64,000 nucleotides of DNA from Allostella vacuolata. Its GTDB lineage: Bacteria > Pseudomonadota > Alphaproteobacteria > ATCC43930 > Allostellaceae. The position numbers were made by a program, and so were the translations under genes. Position 1 is the first letter of the stretch, and each line of letters opens with the position of its first letter. The notes beneath the pieces were generated by a model. It saw only the letters and a program-made list of their open reading frames with translations. It did no database searches and had not been told where the DNA came from. Positions 59,329-64,000 of the stretch are shown here, piece by piece. The DNA is taken from positions 1,302,501 to 1,366,500 of the forward strand of contig AP019702.1 in NCBI GenBank assembly GCA_006739055.1, given 5' to 3'.

Positions 59329-59892
59329 TCAGAAGCCGAACAACTGCTGGGATTCCTCGGACGCGATGCGGCGCGTGCTGTTGTGCTCGCGCACGATCTT
59401 CCAGGCGTGGCCGGTGCACCGCCACACGAGCGTCGAGCGGGCGCGAACCGAGATGACCGGCTGTCCTTCCGCCGGCTCCAGTCGCGCCGCGAACTCCAGC
59501 GTCGACGTCGCGAGGGTGTCGCCGACGATCGTCTCCGGACCGTCCAGGACGAGATGGTGGGCCCGGCGCAGCGCCTGGAAGGACCGCTCCCACAACGCGC
59601 GGTATTCCTCCGGCGAGCGGGCAATGCGGAAATCGGGAGACATGTCGTCATAGAGCACGACGTCCCTGGCCTCCCAGTCGTAGTACTTCCCGAGCTTCTC
59701 TCGGAAGTCCCAGGACTGGCCGGCGACGGGCTTGTCCCACCCGACCAGGATCCATTCCCTGTGGAGTTCGGGAACGGAACTTGCGCCCGAAGCGGCGCAT
59801 CGGGTGGCGGTCGCCGACTGCGCCTCGGCCGCGCTCGGCAAAGCAAGCGCCAGGCTTCCGGCAGCGATGATCGAGGATAAACGGATACGCAT
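59329..59892 (-). CDS. Exported NTF2-like protein
   Basis: A 187-residue protein with signal peptide (IIAAGSLALALPSAAEAQ) and an NTF2-like domain: REKLGKYYDWEARDVVLYDD, ALWERSFQALRRAHHLVLDG, ISVRARSTLVWRCTGHAWKI. Two cysteines (RC near the N-terminus and WRCTG) could pair. It is 58 bp upstream of the other NTF2-like gene and divergent from the LysR regulator. ATG 59892 gives a complete signal peptide. Confidence 0.72.
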   Translation of the reverse strand: MRIRLSSIIAAGSLALALPSAAEAQSATATRCAASGASSVPELHREWILVGWDKPVAGQSWDFREKLGKYYDWEARDVVLYDDMSPDFRIARSPEEYRALWERSFQALRRAHHLVLDGPETIVGDTLATSTLEFAARLEPAEGQPVISVRARSTLVWRCTGHAWKIVREHNSTRRIASEESQQLFGF

Positions 59893-60004
59893 CCTGTTCC
59901 CTTTCCCAGTCAGGTGCGGCGAGCCGCTTTTCGGCGCCTCCATTCATTGACCAGAAGCTAGGGGCCGCGAGCAGAGCGGACAGCTTGCCCAACCGTGACT
60001 ACGC

Positions 60005-60023
60005 TGGTAACTTCATGTTACCA
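60005..60023. promoter_or_regulatory. Perfect palindrome, candidate LysR operator
   Basis: TGGTAAC-TTCAT-GTTACCA ends immediately before the regulator's ATG at 60024 and contains a T-N11-A core (TAACTTCATGTTA), the LysR-type box. Its position suits autoregulation and control of the divergent NTF2-like pair. Confidence 0.55.
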
Positions 60024-60914
60024 ATGGCCGTCGATCTGACTGGAATCTCTGTCTTTCTGGCCGTCGCGGAGACGCGAAGCTTCCGCGCGGCCGCCCAGCA
60101 TCTGGGTGTGACGCGGCCGGCGGTAAGCCAGGCCATCCGTCGGCTCGAAGATCGCCTGGGCGTCGCGCTGGTTCAGCGAACGACACGAAGCGTCAGCCTG
60201 ACCGAGGCCGGCCGGCAGCTTTTCCAGCGCGTGGAGCCGGCGATTGCCGAGGTCGGCCTGGCCCTGGACGCTGCAGCGGACAGGAACATCGCGCCGAGCG
60301 GCCTTTTGCGGCTGGCGGTGTCCTCGATCGCGGAACAATTCATCTCCGGCCCGCTGCTGGCCGGCTTCGCGGACGCCTGTCCGGCCGTTCAGATCGATGT
60401 GACCGTCACGGACGAGGAATTCGACATCGTGGCCGAGGGCTACGATGCGGGGGTGCGGCTTGGCGAGGTGATCGACCGGGACATGATCGCCATCCCGGTG
60501 ACGGGCGAGCAGCGCCAGACCGCGGTTGCCGCACCGGCCTATATCGAGCGCTTCGGCAAGCCCTCGCATCCGTCCGAGCTGGCGCAGCATCGCTGCATCG
60601 GCTGGCGTCCTTCACCCCGGACGGCGCCCTATCGCTGGGAGTTTGGCGAAGACGGGCGCGAGTACGACGTCGCCGTCAATCCGGAGATCACCACCAATGA
60701 CATGTGGCTGATGATCCGCACGGCCTGCGCGGGGGGAGGCATCACCTTCGGCATGGAGGAGACCTTCAAACCCTATGTCGCCTCAGGCCAGTTGGTCCCT
60801 CTCCTCGAAGACTATTTCCCGCCGTTTGCAGGTTTCTTCCTCTATTTCCCCAATCGTCGGAATCTCGCCCCAAAGCTTCGGGCCCTGGTCGACCATGTGA
60901 AGCGGTGGCGATAG
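60024..60914 (+). CDS. LysR-family transcriptional regulator
   Basis: A 296-residue LysR regulator: helix-turn-helix SFRAAAQHLGVTRPAVSQAI and RRLEDRLGVALVQRTTRSVS, then an effector domain (LRLAVSSIAEQFISGPLLAG, NPEITTNDMWLMIRTACAGG). ATG 60024 is preferred because the palindrome ends right before it; ATG 60015 lies inside it. Codons look slightly less GC-rich than neighbours. It likely controls the divergent exported NTF2-like genes; the whole block is bounded by copies of the gor tail. Confidence 0.87.
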   Translation: MAVDLTGISVFLAVAETRSFRAAAQHLGVTRPAVSQAIRRLEDRLGVALVQRTTRSVSLTEAGRQLFQRVEPAIAEVGLALDAAADRNIAPSGLLRLAVSSIAEQFISGPLLAGFADACPAVQIDVTVTDEEFDIVAEGYDAGVRLGEVIDRDMIAIPVTGEQRQTAVAAPAYIERFGKPSHPSELAQHRCIGWRPSPRTAPYRWEFGEDGREYDVAVNPEITTNDMWLMIRTACAGGGITFGMEETFKPYVASGQLVPLLEDYFPPFAGFFLYFPNRRNLAPKLRALVDHVKRWR

Positions 60915-60971
60915 CTATAAAGGGTCTGCCAGGAGCGGATCCTGGCATATGGCCGCAAGCGTCGCGACTGT

Positions 60972-61024
60972 TGACGATGCGCGAGACGGTGCCGGCGGCG
61001 GTCAGGCTGGCGGCGGGGTAGGGG
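60972..61024 (+). repeat. 53-bp copy of the gor 3' end
   Basis: Bases 60972-61024 match 58565-58617 with three mismatches and still read MRETVPAAVRLAAG-stop, like the gor ending MREKVPAAVKLAAE. With the original it brackets the 2.35-kb LysR/NTF2 block, which suggests the block arrived by insertion or duplication at this spot. Confidence 0.85.
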
Positions 61025-61025
61025 G

Positions 61026-62252
61026 CTACCCCTCCACCCGCGTCACCACCACCGGCCGCGCCTCCAGCGTGCGGTGGACGGGGCACTTGTCGGCGATCTC
61101 CAGGAGCTTGGCGCGGGTCGCCTCGTCGGCGCCGCCCTCGACCGTGATCACCCGCTCGATGCGGTCGACCAGGCCCTCGCGCTTCTCGCATCCGGCGCAG
61201 TCGGCGGCGTGTACCCGGGCGTGGCGGAGGCGGACGGTGACGGGGCCGAGCGCCATGCCCTTGCGGTCGGCGTACATGCGCAGGGTCATCGCGGTGCAGG
61301 CGCCCAGCGCCGACAGGAGCAGGTCGTAGGGGGAGGGGCCGCTGTCGTCGCCGCCGACCGCGGCCGGCTCGTCCGCCGTCAGCCGGTGGTGGCCGGCGGT
61401 GATCGCCTGGGTGAAGCGGCCCTCGCCCGTCTCGCGTACCACCACCAGGCCCTCGGCCGGCGCGGCGACGGCCAGCGGGTCGGCGCCGACATAGCGCTCG
61501 GCCCATTCCGCCACCATCCGGCCGACGAACAGGCCGTCCTCGCGCCGGGTCAGCAGGTGGTCGGCGCCGTCCAGGCCGAGGAAGCTCTTGGGATGGCGGG
61601 CGGCGGTGAAGATGCGGGTCGCCTCGGCGATGCCGACCACCTCGTCGAGCGGCGCGTGGCAGACCAGCAGGGCGCGGTGCAGTTCGGCGATCCGCGCCCC
61701 CAGGTCGTGCTGCTCCAGCTCGTCGAAGAAGCGGCGCGACAGGCGGAAGGGGCGGCCGGCGATCGCCACCTCGGCGGTGCCGTCGGCGTCGAAACCGCCA
61801 GCATCCAAACCGTCCGGGCGGGGCACGCTGCGGAGGATGTGCGCGGGCTCGAACGGCGCGCCGACGGTGGCGACCGCGCGCGCCTCTGGGATGCGGTGGG
61901 CGGCCGCCAGCACCGCCGTGCCGCCCAGGCTGTGGCCGACCAGCAGGGCCGGGGCGCGCTGCGTGCGGCGCAGATGGTCGGCCGCCGCCACCAGGTCGTC
62001 GACGTTGCCGGCGAAGCCCGAATTGGCGAAGTCGCCGCCGCTGCCGCCCAGGCCGGTGAAGTCGAAGCGCAGGACGGCGAAGCCGCGCTCGGTCAGCCCG
62101 GCGGCGATGCGCGCGGCGGCCAGGCTGTCCTTGGAGCAGGTGAAGCAGTGGGCGAACAGGACATGGGCCCGGGTCGGGCCGGCCGGCCGGTCGAGCCGGG
62201 CCGACAGCTCGGCGCCGCCGGCGCCGGCAAAGGTGAAGCGTTCGTCCGCCAT
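61026..62252 (-). CDS. Alpha/beta hydrolase - OsmC fusion protein
   Basis: A 408-residue two-domain protein. Residues ~1-260 are an alpha/beta hydrolase ([35 protein letters not shown] with the GHSLGG nucleophile elbow, catalytic His region [14 protein letters not shown]). Residues ~275-408 are OsmC ([20 protein letters not shown] with a redox cysteine; second cysteine in [11 protein letters not shown]), a thiol peroxidase fold. An extra CAGCEK pair occurs between them. The fusion is a known arrangement. ATG 62252 lies inside the 3' end of the MFS gene, overlapping by 160 bp. Confidence 0.88.
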   Translation of the reverse strand: MADERFTFAGAGGAELSARLDRPAGPTRAHVLFAHCFTCSKDSLAAARIAAGLTERGFAVLRFDFTGLGGSGGDFANSGFAGNVDDLVAAADHLRRTQRAPALLVGHSLGGTAVLAAAHRIPEARAVATVGAPFEPAHILRSVPRPDGLDAGGFDADGTAEVAIAGRPFRLSRRFFDELEQHDLGARIAELHRALLVCHAPLDEVVGIAEATRIFTAARHPKSFLGLDGADHLLTRREDGLFVGRMVAEWAERYVGADPLAVAAPAEGLVVVRETGEGRFTQAITAGHHRLTADEPAAVGGDDSGPSPYDLLLSALGACTAMTLRMYADRKGMALGPVTVRLRHARVHAADCAGCEKREGLVDRIERVITVEGGADEATRAKLLEIADKCPVHRTLEARPVVVTRVEG

Positions 62253-63439
62253 GTCCCATCCTCCTGCGCTGTGCCGATCGCAGTCATCTGCCCCGTCCGG
62301 CCGCCCAGGGCAATGGCCGCGGCCATCGCGCTCAGGAGTGCGGCCGCGGCTGCGATGCCGGAGAACCCTATGGCCGGATGGACCCAGCCCGCGCCCGCCA
62401 CCCCGAGCAGCACCGCCAGATAGGTGACCGCGCTGTTCAGCCCCAGCACGGCGCCGCGGGCCTGCGGGGCCGCCGCCGCCAGGCGCAGCACCAGGATGTT
62501 GAGGCCGAAATGGTTGGCGAGGCCCCAGGCGCCGGCCAGCGCGGCCGCGGCCGGGATGCCGGCGGGGGCCGGAACCATCAGGGCGTAGATGCCGGCGGTC
62601 GCCAGCAGGACGGCCGGATGCAGGCGGCGTGCGCCGAGGCGGTCGATCCAGCGGTCGCCCAGTCCGGCGGCGGCGAAGCCCAGCCCGTAGGCCGCGACCA
62701 GGATGCCGGCCTCGCCGGCCGACAGGCCGAGCGCCTGGCGGACATGCGCGCCGAAGAAGGCATAGGTGCCGTAGAAGGCGCCCATGAAGGCGAGGCAGAC
62801 CAGCAGCAGGCGCCCGACCGCGGGCAGGCGCAGGGGCGCCAGCAGGGGGGCGGCGGGCCGTCGCGGTTCCGCCGGCCGCACCGCCGGCAGGCGGCAGCAG
62901 CCGATCAGGGCGGCCGCCATCACCCCGGCCAGCAGGACGAAGACCGACCGCCAGCCGAAGCGGTCGGCGATGGCGGCGGCGGCCGGCACGCCGGCCACCA
63001 TCGCCACCGACCAGCCGGTCAGCACCCGGCCCAGCGCTCGGGACTCCCGCCCCGGCGCCGCGGTCAGGGTGGCAAGGCCGTAGATCGCCGGCAGGGCGAT
63101 CCCGGCGCCGAGCCCGGCCACGGCCTGGCCGCCCGCCAGCGCGATCCAGCCCGGGGCGGCCGCCGACAGCGCCATGCCGTCCGCCAGCAGGACCAGCCCC
63201 GCGAGCAGCGCCCGGCGCTGGCCGAAGCGGTCGATCTGCGGGCCGGACAGGAGGGCGGACAAGGCCGTCATCCCGCCATAGGCGGCGATCGCCCGGGACA
63301 CCGCCACCGGGTCCGTCGCCAGCGAGGCCGCGACGTCGCCCAGCAGCGGGCTCAGCACCAGCGAGTTCGAACCGATGGCCGCGACGGCCGCCATCAGGAC
63401 CCAGCCGGTCCAGGCTTGGCTTGCATGCTGTTCGGTCAT
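62093..63439 (-). CDS. MFS transporter, reading through into the next gene
   Basis: A twelve-helix permease of about 395 residues of family sequence (GPQIDRFGQRRALLAGLVLL, GAFYGTYAFFGAHVRQALGL, AAPQARGAVLGLNSAVTYLA), ending naturally near ALGGRTGQMTAIG. The frame has no stop there and continues ~50 residues in another frame over the fusion gene to 62093, giving 448 residues and a 160-bp overlap. A lost or missequenced stop is likely. It diverges from an Lrp-type regulator. Confidence 0.8.
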   Translation of the reverse strand: MTEQHASQAWTGWVLMAAVAAIGSNSLVLSPLLGDVAASLATDPVAVSRAIAAYGGMTALSALLSGPQIDRFGQRRALLAGLVLLADGMALSAAAPGWIALAGGQAVAGLGAGIALPAIYGLATLTAAPGRESRALGRVLTGWSVAMVAGVPAAAAIADRFGWRSVFVLLAGVMAAALIGCCRLPAVRPAEPRRPAAPLLAPLRLPAVGRLLLVCLAFMGAFYGTYAFFGAHVRQALGLSAGEAGILVAAYGLGFAAAGLGDRWIDRLGARRLHPAVLLATAGIYALMVPAPAGIPAAAALAGAWGLANHFGLNILVLRLAAAAPQARGAVLGLNSAVTYLAVLLGVAGAGWVHPAIGFSGIAAAAALLSAMAAAIALGGRTGQMTAIGTAQEDGTWRTNASPLPAPAAPSCRPGSTGRPARPGPMSCSPTASPAPRTAWPPRASPPG

Positions 63440-63451
63440 TTCGCCAATATT

Positions 63452-63468
63452 GCCGAACGATATTCGGC
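63452..63468. promoter_or_regulatory. Perfect palindrome between divergent MFS and Lrp genes
   Basis: GCCGAA-CGATA-TTCGGC has perfect 6-bp arms in the 49-bp gap separating the two starts, 13 bp before the MFS ATG and 21 bp before the regulator. Lrp/AsnC proteins bind such sites. Confidence 0.5.
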
Positions 63469-63488
63469 ATACAGGGAATTCACCCGCG

Positions 63489-63977
63489 ATGGATGTAGAA
63501 ACGAAGACTGTTCGGCGCCGCGCCGCGGCACCCTCGCCGGTCGATGCCGTGGACCGAAAGCTGTTAGGATTGCTGGCCGAGGACGCGACCCGCTCCTATG
63601 CCGAGCTCGGCCTGCTCCTCAACCTGTCGCCGCCGGCGGTGCACGAGCGGGCCAAGCGCCTGCGCCGCGACGGGGTGATCCGCGCCACTATCGCCGCCCT
63701 CGACGGGCCGGCGATCGGCCGCGCGCTCACCGCCTTCGTCCATGTCGACACGACCGGCTGGGGCAAGAGCGGCGCCATGCTGGCGCTGCGCGACCTGCCG
63801 GCGGTGGAGGAGATGCACTCGGTCGCGGGCGACGCCTGCATGATCCTCAAGGTCCGGGTGCCCGACACCCGGGCGCTGGAGGACCTGCTGGCCCAGGTCT
63901 ATGCGGTGCCGGGGGTGAAGGGCACGCGCAGCTACATCGCGCTCAACACCTACCTGGAGCGCGGCCCGCGGCCGTGA
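63489..63977 (+). CDS. Lrp/AsnC-family transcriptional regulator
   Basis: A 162-residue regulator. The helix-turn-helix is DRKLLGLLAEDATRSYAELG and NLSPPAVHERAKRLRRDGVI; the RAM/effector domain follows (FVHVDTTGWGKSGAMLALRD, AGDACMILKVRVPDTRALED). It has a ~20-residue basic N-terminal extension. It probably senses an amino acid and controls the divergent MFS gene, as LysE/exporter regulators do; inference. ATG 63489. Confidence 0.88.
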   Translation: MDVETKTVRRRAAAPSPVDAVDRKLLGLLAEDATRSYAELGLLLNLSPPAVHERAKRLRRDGVIRATIAALDGPAIGRALTAFVHVDTTGWGKSGAMLALRDLPAVEEMHSVAGDACMILKVRVPDTRALEDLLAQVYAVPGVKGTRSYIALNTYLERGPRP

Positions 63978-64000
63978 AGGCCCCGAGAAGCCAAGGCATC

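Noticed and set aside
1-64000. CRISPR arrays, tRNA or rRNA genes, prophage
   Set aside because: No regularly spaced repeats, tRNA-like cloverleaf or structural phage genes were noticed by eye; tRNAs could be missed without a scan.

Overview
The window is 64 kb of very GC-rich, densely coding bacterial chromosome with about 55 genes. No rRNA, tRNA, CRISPR array or replication origin was seen, and no gene-free stretch exceeds 300 bases. Gene content points to an alphaproteobacterium: a GapR-type DUF2312 protein next to a DUF1244 protein, a PmtA-like methyltransferase, a fused indolepyruvate oxidoreductase and many transporters. A free-living, metabolically broad Rhodospirillales-like organism fits, but I cannot place it further.

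Layout. 1-8.8 kb holds two near-identical Fe(II)/2-oxoglutarate dioxygenases, a complete Dpp/Opp-type ABC importer and a PEP mutase/isocitrate lyase family enzyme, apparently one catabolic unit of unknown substrate. 8.8-13.6 kb has a LuxR-type regulator divergent from five tightly packed unknown genes for exported and membrane proteins, with a perfect 20-bp palindrome between them. 13.7-18.2 kb (minus strand) has an epimerase, leuC, a ParDE toxin-antitoxin pair lodged between leuC and leuD, leuD and a solute-binding protein. 18.3-23.3 kb is a metal/iron-type locus: a TonB-dependent receptor facing a DUF4198 protein plus an EF-hand protein, each side preceded by a Fur-like palindrome; an IS903-type element sits inside a long inverted repeat between them.

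23.4-30.1 kb carries the fused indolepyruvate:ferredoxin oxidoreductase and a multi-PAS hybrid histidine kinase. 30.1-33.2 kb has DUF2806, gapR, DUF1244, and an N-formylglutamate amidohydrolase gene cut in two by an inversion bounded by 97-bp perfect inverted repeats. 33.2-41.1 kb is housekeeping: glycerate kinase, pyruvate kinase, methyltransferases, ada, RidA and two EamA permeases. 41.2-46.6 kb is a phosphate/phosphonate uptake block (Na/Pi symporter and phnDCEE) with candidate Pho boxes. 46.7-49.6 kb has a DM13 protein, a four-EF-hand exported protein, an ECF sigma factor, a membrane-anchored candidate anti-sigma and a periplasmic metal-sensor-like protein. 49.7-58.6 kb has gph, glmU-glmS, gabD, an MFS permease, an HbpS-like protein and gor. 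58.7-61.0 kb is a small module (two exported NTF2-like proteins and a divergent LysR regulator) flanked by a 53-bp direct repeat of the gor 3' end. 61.0-64.0 kb holds a hydrolase-OsmC fusion, an MFS permease overlapping it, and a divergent Lrp/AsnC regulator.

The strongest items for follow-up are the split N-formylglutamate amidohydrolase, the LuxR-linked unknown membrane cluster, the ECF/EF-hand/metal-sensor unit, the toxin-antitoxin insertion in leuCD, and the IS insertion inside a palindrome. All functional names are from motif recognition and context, without database searches.
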